Origin: Desulfovibrionaceae bacterium
GTDB lineage: Bacteria > Desulfobacterota > Desulfovibrionia > Desulfovibrionales > Desulfovibrionaceae
NCBI GenBank assembly: GCA_022510785.1
Contig: JAFLSV010000004.1
Coordinates: 42,148 to 106,147, forward strand
Length of the DNA stretch: 64,000 nt
Direction: 5' to 3'
The position numbers and the translations under genes were made by a program. How positions within the stretch are numbered: position 1 is the first letter of the stretch; each line of letters begins with the position of its first letter. This document shows, one piece after another, positions 9,265-21,119 of this stretch. Under the pieces are notes generated by a model that did not search any database, had not been told where the DNA came from, and worked only from the letters and a program-made list of their open reading frames with translations.

Positions 9265-10029
9265 TTGAACCAGACCCCGCTGCTTCCGTATCCGCCAGGC
9301 TGCCGCGCAGGCCGCTTCCTCCGCCGGGAAAAACGCTTCAGTGTGGCCGTTGAACTGGATGGCCGCCCGATATGGGCCCATACCAACAATACTGGCTCCA
9401 TGCTTGGTTTGCTGCGCCCTGGCTCACCCGTGCTGCTGTCACCGGCGGCCAACCCCGCCCGCACGCTTGCCTGGACTGTGGAGGCCCTGGGGCTTGGAAC
9501 ACACGGCGTGCCCGAGCCCGATGATCCCGATCTGTTCTGGGTGGGAGTGAACACCTCCGTTCCCAACCGCTTTCTCAGTGCCGCCTTCGCGGCTGGTCTG
9601 CTGCCCTGGGCGCGGGGCTACAGTTCCCTGAAGCGCGAGGCTGTCCACGGCGAAAGCCGCCTGGACGGGCTGTGCACCGGGCCGGGGCTCGCCCCCCTGT
9701 GGATTGAATGCAAAAATGTCACCCTGGTGGAAGACGGCGTCGCGGCATTCCCCGATGCCGTGACCGAGCGAGGCGTGAAACATCTGGGCACCCTGCGCCG
9801 GCTGGTGCAGGAAGGGTGCCGCGCCGCCATGCTGTACCTGGTGCAGCGGCCGGACGGGCTGTGCTTTGGGCCGGCGGACTACATAGATTCCGCCTATGCC
9901 GCCGCCCTGCATGAGGCCCTTGCCCGCGGCGTAGAGGCCTATGCCGTGGTGGCCCGCGTCACGCCGGCCGGCATTGCCTACGACCGGGATCTCGCGGTGA
10001 AGGCCCACGGAGCGGCCGCTTCGGCATAA
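9265..10029 (+). CDS. sfsA: SfsA family DNA/RNA nuclease-like protein
   Basis: SfsA was named as a sugar-fermentation stimulation protein, and family members have a nuclease-like fold; the physiological role is unsettled. Family landmarks: [14 protein letters not shown] start, [33 protein letters not shown], the acidic IECKNVTLV and [14 protein letters not shown] chose TTG at 9265 because AGGAAAGGA precedes it and the protein then begins like other SfsA proteins (254 residues). An ATG at 9217 would add 16 unconserved residues. It is the only plus-strand gene among the first 19 kb. Confidence 0.9.
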   Translation: MNQTPLLPYPPGCRAGRFLRREKRFSVAVELDGRPIWAHTNNTGSMLGLLRPGSPVLLSPAANPARTLAWTVEALGLGTHGVPEPDDPDLFWVGVNTSVPNRFLSAAFAAGLLPWARGYSSLKREAVHGESRLDGLCTGPGLAPLWIECKNVTLVEDGVAAFPDAVTERGVKHLGTLRRLVQEGCRAAMLYLVQRPDGLCFGPADYIDSAYAAALHEALARGVEAYAVVARVTPAGIAYDRDLAVKAHGAAASA

Positions 10030-10088
10030 CAGGCTCCAGGCCCGGCGGGAGCAGCCGGACAGCGGGCGCGGCCATTCCGGCATCCGCC

Positions 10089-10883
10089 TCACGGACGGGC
10101 CGGGGCAAGGGATCGGGAGTGCTTTTTCAGATAGTCGATGCGGCTCTGCACCACAGCGGGATTGGGATGCAGGGGCAAGGCCTCTTCAAAGGCCTGCGCG
10201 GCCTCACTGCGGCGGCCCTGCTGCTCATACATGTCGCCTTTCAGCAGCAGCGCGCGGCCCCGTATATCGGGCGTGGTTTCCGGCATGCCCAGCACTTTAT
10301 CCAGGTACGACGAGGCCTCGTCCATATGCCCCTGCGTGGCGTGGACATCGGCCAGAAGATAGCGGCATTCGCTCAAAAGCGCGGCGCTGACAGTGTGTTC
10401 CGCGCACATTTCAAACATGTCCTCAGCCAGGGCAAAATTGTGCGCCTGATGGTGATAGACGCCCATGCGCCGGTACAGGCGGGCCGCTTCGTCAGGGGTC
10501 AGCTCGGTCACGTCCAGCAGATGCAGCCAGGTTTCAGAGGCCTTGTCCCACTGCCGTGTCTTTTCATAGCCCTCGCCCAGGCGGCGCAGAACATCGGCGG
10601 TATGCGCGCCGTCGTCGCCATATTCCTGAAGCATGCTTTCCAGATAGTCGATGACCCAGGCGTCCTCGCCCATGTGCTGTGACGCGCTGACCAGCAGGTT
10701 CCACGCCGTCCAGCGCTTTTCCGGCTCGTTTTCCTCGCGCAGATAGCGCTGGAGAAGGCGCGCGACATGGGCCCAGTCGCGCTGCTCCGCGGCCTCCTGC
10801 GCGGCGGAAAGATCGCCCGTCGAGGCCGGGCGCTCGCAGGCGCACAGGACACATACAAGACAAAGGCAAAGCAGCAGACGCAT
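10089..10883 (-). CDS. Tetratricopeptide-repeat lipoprotein downstream of gyrA
   Basis: Predicted lipoprotein of 264 residues. A hydrophobic signal ends in LCAC, so Cys16 is the likely lipidated residue, although Cys at position -2 is atypical. The rest is helical with TPR-like units, for example AAEQRDWAHVARLLQRYL, LGEGYEKTRQWDKASETW and KGDMYEQQGRRSEAAQAFEEAL. Such proteins usually scaffold envelope complexes, and no specific partner can be named. The gene begins nine bases after the gyrA stop, so it is very likely cotranscribed with gyrA. An equivalent TPR gene after gyrA is, as far as I recall, typical of Desulfovibrio. Confidence 0.8.
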   Translation of the reverse strand: MRLLLCLCLVCVLCACERPASTGDLSAAQEAAEQRDWAHVARLLQRYLREENEPEKRWTAWNLLVSASQHMGEDAWVIDYLESMLQEYGDDGAHTADVLRRLGEGYEKTRQWDKASETWLHLLDVTELTPDEAARLYRRMGVYHHQAHNFALAEDMFEMCAEHTVSAALLSECRYLLADVHATQGHMDEASSYLDKVLGMPETTPDIRGRALLLKGDMYEQQGRRSEAAQAFEEALPLHPNPAVVQSRIDYLKKHSRSLAPARP

Positions 10884-10892
10884 AGACCCGGG

Positions 10893-13430
10893 CTACTCCC
10901 CTGATTCAGGCGAAGCCCCTTCCACGGAAGGGGCGCTTCCGCCGGGGGCTGTCGGCAAGGGTGCGGAAGTTTCGGCATTGCCGCCGCCGGACGGAACCAC
11001 ATCCGCGACCGTATCAAAGCCCGCCACGCTGGCGCCGTCGTCCAGCTTCACCAGCCGCACGCCCATGGTGGCCCGCCCCACGGAACGCACCTCGTCCACA
11101 CCCACGCGGATAATCTTGTTCGTGGTGGTGAGAAGAACCAGCGAATCGCCGTCTTTCACCGGCATTCCGCCGATGACCGGCCCGGTTTTCGGCGACACCT
11201 TGAAATTAATGACCCCGATGCCCCCCCGGCTCTGCATACGGTACAAATCAACGCGGGTGCGCTTGCCGTAGCCCAGCTCGGAAACCGCCAGAATCTCGGT
11301 GGACAGGTCATCCGCCGCCAGAGGCAGGCAGGAAACCACCTCATCGCCCCGGCGCAGGCCTATGCCCTTGACGCCGGCGGCGCCGCGTCCCATGGGACGC
11401 ACATCGGCCACGGAAAAACGGATGGCCATGCCCCTGGCCGTCACCAGAACCACATGCTGGCGAGCGCTGATCTCGCGCACCGCGATAAGCTCATCGTCGT
11501 CGCGCAGACTCAGGGCAATGAGGCCGTTTTTGCGGCAGCGGGCGTACAGCGACACGCTGGATCGCTTCACCATGCCCCGCCTGGTGGCAAAAAGGAAAAA
11601 GCGATCCTCGGCAAACTCCCGCACGGAAATGACATTGGCCACCCATTCATCCTGCTCCAGGGGCAGCAGGTTGGCGATGTGCATGCCCTTGGCCGTGCGG
11701 CTGCCTTCGGGCACCTGATGCACCTTCAGCTGATGCATGCGGCCCTTGTTGGTGAACAGCAGCAAATACTGATGGTTGGTGGTGGTGATAAAATCCTGAA
11801 CGAAGTCGTCATCCGAGGTGTGCAGACCGGCAATGCCCTTGCCCCCGCGGCGCTGCTGCTGATACATGGCCAGGGTGGTGCGCTTGATGTAGCCGCGGCG
11901 GGACAGGGTAATCACCACATCATCATCCGGAATGAGGTCTTCAATATTAATCCCGGACAGCTCGGCCCGCAGAATCTCCGTCCGGCGCGGCGTGGCATAA
12001 TTTTCTTTAATATCGCGGGTTTCCTTGCGCAACACGTCATGCAGCACCCGCACATCCTCAAGAATGGACTTCAGGTACGCGATGAGCTTTTGCAGTTCAT
12101 GAAACTCATCCAGCAGCTTGTCCCGCTCCAGGCCGGTCAGGCGCTGAAGGCGCATGTCCAGAATGCTCTGGGCCTGAATTTCGGAAAAGCCAAAGCGCTC
12201 CATAAGGCCGGCCCTGGCGTCGGCGGGCGTGGCCGAGGCCTTGATGAGAGCCACGATCTCATCAATGACGTCCAGGGCCTTGAGCAGGCCTTCCACAATA
12301 TGGGCGCGCAGTTCCGTCTTTTCCAGGTCAAAGCGGGTGCGGCGGATGACCACCTCGCGCCGGTGATCAAGAAAACAGGTCAGCGCGCTTTTCAGGTTGA
12401 GCAGCTGGGGTTTGTTGTCCACCACGGCCAGCATGTTGATGCCGTAAGACGTTTCCAGCGGGGTAAACTTGTACAGGGCGTTGATGACCAGATCGGGCAT
12501 GACGCCGCGCTTCAGATCAAGAACAATGCGGATACCCTTGCGATCCGATTCATCGCGCAGGTCGGACACGCCTTCAATGCGGTGGTCATTGATGAGCGCC
12601 GCGATTTTTTCCACCAGACCGGACTTGTTGAGCGCATAGGGAATTTCCCGGATGACCACGGCCTGCTGGCCCTTCTTGCGATCCTCCACCTCCACCCGGC
12701 CGCGCACCTTAATGACCCCGCGCCCTGTGCGGTAGGCCTCGGTCAGCCCCTGGCCGGCGTACACAAAGCCGGCGGTGGGAAAGTCCGGCCCGTGCACCAA
12801 ATCCATGAGGTCGTCCACGCTGCATTCGGGCTCGTCAATAATCCGAAGCAGGGCGTCGCACAATTCGCCCAGATTATGGGGGGGGATATTGGTGGCCATG
12901 CCCACGGCAATGCCCGACGAACCGTTGAGCAGCAGGTTGGGCACCTTGGTGGGCAGCACGGAGGGCTCCAGCTCCGATCCGTCATAGTTGGGACGGAAGT
13001 CCACGGTTTTCTTGTCAATATCTTCCAGAAATTCGGAAGCCAGCCGGGACATGCGGACTTCGGTATAGCGCATGGCGGCCGGCGAATCGCCGTCAATGGA
13101 GCCAAAATTTCCCTGGCCGTCTTCCAGGGGATCACGCATGTTAAATTCCTGGGCCAGGCGCACGAGGGCATCGTACACCGCCGCGTCGCCATGCGGATGA
13201 TATTTGCCGATGACGTCGCCCACCACGCGCGCGCATTTTTTGTGCGGCTGCCTGTAGGTGTTGGCCAGCTGGGACTGGGCGTACAGAATACGACGGTGCA
13301 CGGGCTTGAGACCGTCGCGCGCGTCGGGGATGGCCCGGCCTATGATGACACTGAGGGAATAGGCCAGATAGGATTGCCGAAGTTCCTTTTCAATGTCGAT
13401 ATTCGGATGAACTTCCAATTCGTCAGTCAC
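10893..13430 (-). CDS. gyrA: DNA gyrase subunit A
   Basis: Cleaves and rejoins DNA in the GyrA2B2 complex that introduces negative supercoils. I take GTG at 13430 (AAGGA seven bases upstream), giving 845 residues. With that start the numbering matches E. coli: catalytic Tyr122 in MRYTEV and the quinolone pocket [10 protein letters not shown] with Ala83 and Asp87. Position 83 is Ser in E. coli. The GyrA-box in the C-terminal wheel appears as QQRRGGKG, followed by beta-pinwheel blades and a low-complexity Gly/Pro/Ser/Glu tail. gyrB lies 69 bp upstream and the TPR lipoprotein follows directly. Confidence 0.97.
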   Translation of the reverse strand: MTDELEVHPNIDIEKELRQSYLAYSLSVIIGRAIPDARDGLKPVHRRILYAQSQLANTYRQPHKKCARVVGDVIGKYHPHGDAAVYDALVRLAQEFNMRDPLEDGQGNFGSIDGDSPAAMRYTEVRMSRLASEFLEDIDKKTVDFRPNYDGSELEPSVLPTKVPNLLLNGSSGIAVGMATNIPPHNLGELCDALLRIIDEPECSVDDLMDLVHGPDFPTAGFVYAGQGLTEAYRTGRGVIKVRGRVEVEDRKKGQQAVVIREIPYALNKSGLVEKIAALINDHRIEGVSDLRDESDRKGIRIVLDLKRGVMPDLVINALYKFTPLETSYGINMLAVVDNKPQLLNLKSALTCFLDHRREVVIRRTRFDLEKTELRAHIVEGLLKALDVIDEIVALIKASATPADARAGLMERFGFSEIQAQSILDMRLQRLTGLERDKLLDEFHELQKLIAYLKSILEDVRVLHDVLRKETRDIKENYATPRRTEILRAELSGINIEDLIPDDDVVITLSRRGYIKRTTLAMYQQQRRGGKGIAGLHTSDDDFVQDFITTTNHQYLLLFTNKGRMHQLKVHQVPEGSRTAKGMHIANLLPLEQDEWVANVISVREFAEDRFFLFATRRGMVKRSSVSLYARCRKNGLIALSLRDDDELIAVREISARQHVVLVTARGMAIRFSVADVRPMGRGAAGVKGIGLRRGDEVVSCLPLAADDLSTEILAVSELGYGKRTRVDLYRMQSRGGIGVINFKVSPKTGPVIGGMPVKDGDSLVLLTTTNKIIRVGVDEVRSVGRATMGVRLVKLDDGASVAGFDTVADVVPSGGGNAETSAPLPTAPGGSAPSVEGASPESGE

Positions 13431-13499
13431 GATATATCCTTTTGCATGACGTGCGGCGCGGCTCCGGAGCGGGGAGGGCGCCCGGATAATGTCCAAAAA

Positions 13500-16031
<2,532 letters not shown>

Positions 16032-16053
16032 TCACGGCTCTCGCTCGGCGTGC

Positions 16054-16072
16054 TTTCGCCTTTATAGCGAAA
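16054..16072. other. Small inverted repeat in the gyrB leader
   Basis: TTTCGC at 16054-16059 pairs with GCGAAA at 16067-16072 across a seven-base loop. It may be part of the gyrB leader or an operator; there is no further support. Confidence 0.3.
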
Positions 16073-16094
16073 ACGTCAGAAAATTTCAAATAAT

Positions 16095-16130
16095 CCTGCC
16101 CGCACTTTTCTTTCAAAAAATGCGGGCAGG
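16095..16130. terminator. Hairpin between dnaN and gyrB
   Basis: CCTGCCCGCA at 16095-16104 and TGCGGGCAGG at 16121-16130 form a perfect 10-bp stem, which T and A runs in the loop can extend. It lies about 50 bp after the dnaN stop. No T-run follows on the minus strand, so it could be a weak terminator or a processing stem between dnaN and gyrB. Confidence 0.55.
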
Positions 16131-16180
16131 GCAGAATATATCATCCGTTGGCCCAAAAGCATATTTCGCGGCCAGATCCC

Positions 16181-17356
16181 CTACTCATCTTCCGTATAAT
16201 AGGTGGATTCGGCAATTTTCATGGGCATGATCAGCACTGTATAATCCGGGTCTTCGGTTCCGGTAATACCGCATGGCCCCTCCGCCCCGGTCAGGGTAAA
16301 AAGCAGGCGGGGCGACTGGAAGTGCCCGAGAATGTCCATCAGATTGCGGGTGGGAAAGGCAATACGCTCCAGAGAGCCGCTGAATTCGGCCTCCAGATGT
16401 TCCGTGGCCGATCCGGTTTCCTGCCCCTGAGCGGTCAGCACCACATCAGCGCCGGCAAACTGGAAGTAGGTGCAGCGATCACTTTCATTATTGAAAATGT
16501 TCAAACGATCCAGAGCATTCATGCATTCACGGCGGTCAACATCCAGCCTGGATACGCCGTCGGCAGACAGGCGGGACAAAAAGCTCAGATGATCAGGATA
16601 GCTGAAGTTCGAGCGCGGCAGACTCAGGGTTTCATTGCCGTTGCCCGTGCGCAGATGAACACGCCGTTCACTGATATTCAGCATGATTTCATCGCCGCCA
16701 AGCCATTTGCGCAACTCGGTGATGTACTTTTTCTGAAGCAGCAGTCCCTGTTCGGGCAGTCTGGCTGCCAGTTCATCATTAATAAAGCGAACCATGGCAA
16801 ACTGATGCCCGTTCAGGCCGCAGGCATCGACCTTGCCTGGTTCCACACTTTTCAGGCACAGGCAGGACAGTCCCTCGGTGCTGTCGTCGTCGCTGATGCA
16901 AAACGACACCCGATCCAGCAGCTCTTGAAGAAAATCACCCGACCACAGAAGAGCATTTTCTTCGGGGAAGGGCGGCAGTGCCTGAAACCACACCGGATCG
17001 GCGGCCGGCAGCTTATAGGAGCGGCGTCCCTGTTCCACAAGCAGGGTGTTGGCGGCGCTGTCCAGCTTAAGCTGAATATCTCCCCCGGGCAGGCGGCGCA
17101 AAAGCTCCACAAAAGCCCGACCGTTCACGCCCACCTGGCCTTCCTCCGTGACCCCGGCCGGGTAGGATCCGGTGAATTCAATGTTCACATCCGTGGCCAT
17201 TAATGTCAGTTTTCCTTCCCCTGCCGCTCCTTCCGGAGACTTGACCGCCTGAAGCCAGATGGAGCGCAGGTAGGCCGCCCCGGCCTTGCTGGGAATGATG
17301 GAGGCGGCTTTTTGAAGACCATCAATGACCTGCTCTTTTTTCACTGTTAAAAACAT
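16181..17356 (-). CDS. dnaN: DNA polymerase III beta sliding clamp
   Basis: Ring-shaped processivity factor that holds DNA polymerase III and other clamp clients on DNA. The 391 residues fold as three clamp domains. Recognisable parts are FLTVKKEQVIDGLQKA at the start, LMATDVNIEF, VNGRAFVELLRRLPGG, the middle-domain LNGHQFAMV and FSYPDHL, and the C-terminal VLIMPMKI that lines the client-binding pocket. Ten residues follow this motif, a longer tail than in E. coli. The ATG has AAGGA eight bases upstream. It lies between dnaA and gyrB on the same strand. Confidence 0.95.
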   Translation of the reverse strand: MFLTVKKEQVIDGLQKAASIIPSKAGAAYLRSIWLQAVKSPEGAAGEGKLTLMATDVNIEFTGSYPAGVTEEGQVGVNGRAFVELLRRLPGGDIQLKLDSAANTLLVEQGRRSYKLPAADPVWFQALPPFPEENALLWSGDFLQELLDRVSFCISDDDSTEGLSCLCLKSVEPGKVDACGLNGHQFAMVRFINDELAARLPEQGLLLQKKYITELRKWLGGDEIMLNISERRVHLRTGNGNETLSLPRSNFSYPDHLSFLSRLSADGVSRLDVDRRECMNALDRLNIFNNESDRCTYFQFAGADVVLTAQGQETGSATEHLEAEFSGSLERIAFPTRNLMDILGHFQSPRLLFTLTGAEGPCGITGTEDPDYTVLIMPMKIAESTYYTEDE

Positions 17357-17493
17357 ACGATTTTCCTTTGTTGAAGAAGTTAGGGAAGGGATTTTGTGCG
17401 TATTTTCCCTATCACCTTGTTTTTATAAGGTTAAATTGGCAACACTTTTGAAAACTGCCGGCAACGGAGCTCTGGTTGTATGGGCCTCCATGG

Positions 17494-18882
17494 TCAGGAA
17501 AGGTGCTGCCGGCATGTGTTTGTCAATTCCGTAACGAGAATGTGCACATCTTTGTTCGCAACCAGCGTTTCCCTCATTTTTTTCACGGCATGCATGACCG
17601 TGCTGTGATCCTTGCCGCCGAACATGCGGCCCAGGGAAGGGTAGGATTCGCCCAGGAGTTCGCGGCAGAGATACATGGCAATCTGACGGGCGAGAACCAG
17701 CCTGGGATCCCGCTTGCGCCCGCGCAGATCCCTGGACGTATACCCGCAGCGCGCGGCCACCAGAGCCAGCACGGCGTCCGGGGTAAGCGAGCCGGCGTTG
17801 CCCGTGGAGCGCAATATGGTATCCATATCGCCTTCATCCGGCAAGCGTCCGCTTTGGGATCGAAAGGCGTCCATGCGCAGAATGACGCCGTGCAGCCGGC
17901 GCAGGCCGGTGCAGCGCCGGGCCAGCAGCAGGGGCATATCCCTGGCTTTGTCCAGGCTGTATTCCGCCAGCTTGGCCTGGGCGTAACGCAGCCGGACATC
18001 CAGATCGGGTTCCGCCAATTCAAGCACCATGCCCATGCTCAGGCGCGAGAGGAGCGCGGGCTTCAGATTCGCCATGGGATCAGCCGCGTGGCCGGTTTGC
18101 GCGCCGGCATCTTCAGGAACTGTCACCGCCGAGCACAGGAGAGGGCGGCCCATTTGGCTGAAGGCGTCAATGAGCGTTGCCAGTTCATCCTGAAATTCCG
18201 GCTGCCCGGCCAGCAGATGAATATCATCCACGCAGATGCCCGCGCAGGCGCGCAGAAGGTTTCGGGCTTCCCGCCGCCCTTTTTTTTGAAAAAGTTCCGT
18301 GAAGTCGTGGGCGCCGAAAAAAAGCACGCCGCCCGTGCCGGCCAGAGCCTGCGCCGCCGCCCGCAGGAGATGGGTTTTGCCTGTGCCGGGGGCGCCCCGC
18401 AGCACAAGAGGCGTGTAAACACGGCTCCCATCCGCCGTGCCTCGCAGGATGTTCAGCGCAAACTCGTTTTTTCCGCTGCAGAAAAAGCCTGCAAACGGCG
18501 AGGCATGAGTCGGGGAAAGGGGCTTTTCGGGAGCCGTCGCGGCCGGGCTTTGCCCTCGCGCCGCGTCCGGTGGGACGGGGGGCGAGGCCGCGCCTGAGAG
18601 AGGGTTTTCGCAGAAAAGGGGCGTATGATCACCCCAGAGCCGGCACACGGCCCTTTCCAGCGATTTCCGCCCGTGCTGCTCAAACCACGCGGCGAACAGG
18701 GCGTGGGGAAAGCGCACATATATTTTTCCATCCTTCAGAGTCAGTTCCAAAGGCTCAAACCAGGCGCGCAGCCATGCTTCCGCCGTGCCAGGCTCTCCGG
18801 CGAAAAGCTCGTGCGCGAGCACGGCCCGCAGCGCGTCTTTGGGCGATTCGGCCGCCGATGGAACAGAAGGAAGAGTTGGCAC
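17494..18882 (-). CDS. dnaA: Chromosomal replication initiator DnaA (divergent)
   Basis: DnaA opens the origin. Domain I resembles the DnaB/DiaA-binding fold (AWLRAWFEPLEL); a Pro/Ala-rich linker follows. The AAA+ domain has Walker A GAPGTGKTHLL, where most DnaAs have GGVGLGKTH, and Walker B ICVDDIHLLAG. The DNA-binding domain IV has ARQIAMYLCRELLG and the signature GGKDHSTVMHAV. GTG at 18882 has GAGG five bases upstream (462 residues); a TTG at 18918 is in frame but lacks support. Domain III differs from typical DnaA at the sensor 2 region (LRRLHG for RELEG), but domains I and IV rule out a simple Hda-like paralogue. Confidence 0.92.
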   Translation of the reverse strand: MPTLPSVPSAAESPKDALRAVLAHELFAGEPGTAEAWLRAWFEPLELTLKDGKIYVRFPHALFAAWFEQHGRKSLERAVCRLWGDHTPLFCENPLSGAASPPVPPDAARGQSPAATAPEKPLSPTHASPFAGFFCSGKNEFALNILRGTADGSRVYTPLVLRGAPGTGKTHLLRAAAQALAGTGGVLFFGAHDFTELFQKKGRREARNLLRACAGICVDDIHLLAGQPEFQDELATLIDAFSQMGRPLLCSAVTVPEDAGAQTGHAADPMANLKPALLSRLSMGMVLELAEPDLDVRLRYAQAKLAEYSLDKARDMPLLLARRCTGLRRLHGVILRMDAFRSQSGRLPDEGDMDTILRSTGNAGSLTPDAVLALVAARCGYTSRDLRGRKRDPRLVLARQIAMYLCRELLGESYPSLGRMFGGKDHSTVMHAVKKMRETLVANKDVHILVTELTNTCRQHLS

Positions 18883-18927
18883 GCAAACCTCGGCACATGA
18901 AGAGAATGGACACCGCAAATCCGTGAG

Positions 18928-18973
18928 AATAACATATAATATACTGATTTTATTATTTTAAAAATATATTTTT
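18928..18973. other. AT-rich block upstream of dnaA: candidate unwinding element and/or dnaA promoter
   Basis: Forty-three of these 46 bases are A or T, against a GC-rich background. It lies 46 bp upstream of the chosen dnaA start and at the point where gene orientation changes from mostly minus to mixed and plus. That fits a DNA unwinding element of oriC, and it also fits a strong AT-rich dnaA promoter. No clear DnaA-box cluster flanks it; the nearest partial match is TTATCCGGG near 19093. Confidence 0.45.
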
Positions 18974-19164
18974 CCGCGTTTCGCGCGTGATGCCGCCTTC
19001 CTTGTTTTAGCAGAAAACCGGTGGGGCAACAAGAAGGCAGGCGTCGGCCCGCGGACGAAAACCGGAAGAAGTGAACCAGGTTTTCTGAAATTTATCCGGG
19101 AGTTCCGTAAAAATTTTTTGTCTGGACAAGAGGTATCAAAATCAGTAACCCCACAAATATTATC

Positions 19165-20826
19165 ATGAAAAAATCATCACCACCCTGCATATATGCCCGC
19201 CCGGTCATCAGGCGGCGCCGTCCATGGCGCTGGCTTGGGCTGACGGCGTGCGCGGCGCTTATGGCTTCGCTGTGCGTGTTTCACGGCGACTTCATGGATT
19301 TTTTTGATCACGCTTTGCCGGGAAAAAGCGCGGAATCCGCGGCCGCTTCTCCCGCCGCGCGGGAAAAGACGGCCCATGCGCGCCAGGCTGAAGGCCTTTT
19401 GCCCGCCAGGGCGCTGCCCGTGCCCGAAGCGCAGGCCACGGATCCGGGCTCGCCCGGGATTGCCTCCCTGGCGGAGCGTGCCGAGGAACAGCCTGACCAG
19501 CCGGGACTCTTGCTGGCCTCGGTAGGGGAGAGCCTTTCGCAGTGGCCAGGTCTGCCCTTTTCCCTGCCCACTCCCGAAGAAGCGCGCGGGCCGGTTTCGT
19601 CCCTGTCCACAGCGGCCGCGGCGTTTATTGAAATGTTCCGGGGACGGGACATAAGCGAGCCTGTGGTGCATCCGGATAATGAGCGCTATACTGTGGAGAC
19701 GGATGCCGACGGGCATCAGATTTTTCACAGTGTGGTTGCCAGGGGCGATACCGCGGGCGTTATTCTCAACGACTGGCTGCCCGCCGCGGACGTCATGTCC
19801 CTGATTAACGCCGCTGAACCGGTGTTTTCGCTGGCCACCATTCATGAGGGGCGGCCGTTCAGCGTGGAGTGTCGCGCCCAGGACGGTGATTTTCTGCGCT
19901 TTGTGTATGAAATAGATACGCTGCGGCGTTTGGTGATCACGCGGCGGGACAGCGCTTTTGCCGCCGCGGTGGAGCGCATAGAATATGAGACACAGCTGGT
20001 CAAGGTTCAGGGCGTCATCACAAGCAGTTTGTTCGAAGCCGTGGCCGAGGCGGGTGAAGGGCCGGCGCTGGCCGTGAATCTGGCCGATGTGTTTTCGTGC
20101 GAGATCAACTTTATCAACGAAATTCGCGAAGGAGACAGCTTTGAGGTGCTGGTGGAAAAGCTGTACCGTGAGGGCGAATTTAAGGGATATGGCAGGATGC
20201 TGGCGGCCCGCTTTGAAAATCAGGGCCGCAACTATGAAGCCTACCTGTTTGCCGATGCCGCCGGCCGTCCACGGCATTACAATGCCGGGGGCGAAGCCCT
20301 GCAAAAAGCCCTGCTCAAGGCGCCGCTGGCCTTCACCAGGATCAGCTCAGGCTACAGCCTGAACCGCAAGCACCCGGTATCGGGGTATTCCCTGCCCCAT
20401 CAGGGTGTGGACTACGCCGCGCCCGCGGGTACTCCCATCATGGCGGTGGGCGATGGCGTCATCACCCGCGCCGGCTGGGGCAACGGGTACGGCAACATGA
20501 TTATCATTAAACATTCGGGCGGGCTGGAGTCGCAATATGCCCATATGTCCGGCTTCGCGCGGGGCATGAAGAACGGCGCGCGCGTCAGGCAGGGGCAGAC
20601 CATAGGCTATGTGGGCGCCACGGGCGTGGCCACTGGCCCTCATCTTGACTTTCGGCTTAAACAGAACGGGAAGTTTATTAATCCCACCAGGGTTATTGTG
20701 CCGCGCGAGAACCCGGTGGACAAGAAGCGCATGCCCGCGTTCCAGAAAATGGTGGCCGCCGCCCGATCCTATCTGAATGGCGAAACAACGCTGGCCGGGT
20801 ATTCGCCCGAAGCCTGGCTGAAGTAG
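19165..20826 (+). CDS. M23 (LytM-type) zinc endopeptidase, membrane-anchored
   Basis: Predicted periplasmic peptidoglycan endopeptidase related to MepM/YebA. An Arg-rich start and one membrane helix (about residues 22-42) precede a long Ala/Pro linker, a LysM/OapA-like middle region and the C-terminal M23 domain. Metal and catalytic residues: HxxxD at H412 and D416, YAH with H460, and HLD at H493-D495, where the third motif is HxD rather than the usual HxH. The ATG has no visible ribosome site. It is divergent from dnaA across the putative origin gap. Cutting of peptide cross-links is inferred from the family. Confidence 0.85.
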   Translation: MKKSSPPCIYARPVIRRRRPWRWLGLTACAALMASLCVFHGDFMDFFDHALPGKSAESAAASPAAREKTAHARQAEGLLPARALPVPEAQATDPGSPGIASLAERAEEQPDQPGLLLASVGESLSQWPGLPFSLPTPEEARGPVSSLSTAAAAFIEMFRGRDISEPVVHPDNERYTVETDADGHQIFHSVVARGDTAGVILNDWLPAADVMSLINAAEPVFSLATIHEGRPFSVECRAQDGDFLRFVYEIDTLRRLVITRRDSAFAAAVERIEYETQLVKVQGVITSSLFEAVAEAGEGPALAVNLADVFSCEINFINEIREGDSFEVLVEKLYREGEFKGYGRMLAARFENQGRNYEAYLFADAAGRPRHYNAGGEALQKALLKAPLAFTRISSGYSLNRKHPVSGYSLPHQGVDYAAPAGTPIMAVGDGVITRAGWGNGYGNMIIIKHSGGLESQYAHMSGFARGMKNGARVRQGQTIGYVGATGVATGPHLDFRLKQNGKFINPTRVIVPRENPVDKKRMPAFQKMVAAARSYLNGETTLAGYSPEAWLK

Positions 20827-20864
20827 AAAAAAACGCCCTTTCTCCCCGCTCGCGGGGATGGAAG

Positions 20865-20892
20865 CACGCCCCTGTGTGCCCACGGGGGCGTG
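20865..20892 (+). terminator. Hairpin after the M23 peptidase gene
   Basis: CACGCCCC at 20865-20872 pairs with GGGGCGTG at 20885-20892 about 40 bases after the stop codon. The stem is GC-rich but has only a weak T stretch after it (GCGTTTAA), so termination is likely but not certain. Confidence 0.5.
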
Positions 20893-21119
20893 GCGTTTAA
20901 TGCCCCCCTTTTGTCCGGGCATGGGCCGCGGCTCTGTTTTTTTGCATCCCGTGAAATTTAGGCCGCGGGCCCGTAAAAAAATAAAAGTGATCAGGAAAAA
21001 ATAAAACCATCCATACAGAATAGCCTTGTTCACCAATCTTCCTCTGTGCTTGAATGAAAGCTCTCATCCCCATCACAGGGGATGAGGACTTCGCTTTATA
21101 CGCACGGAGGTTTTTCAGT

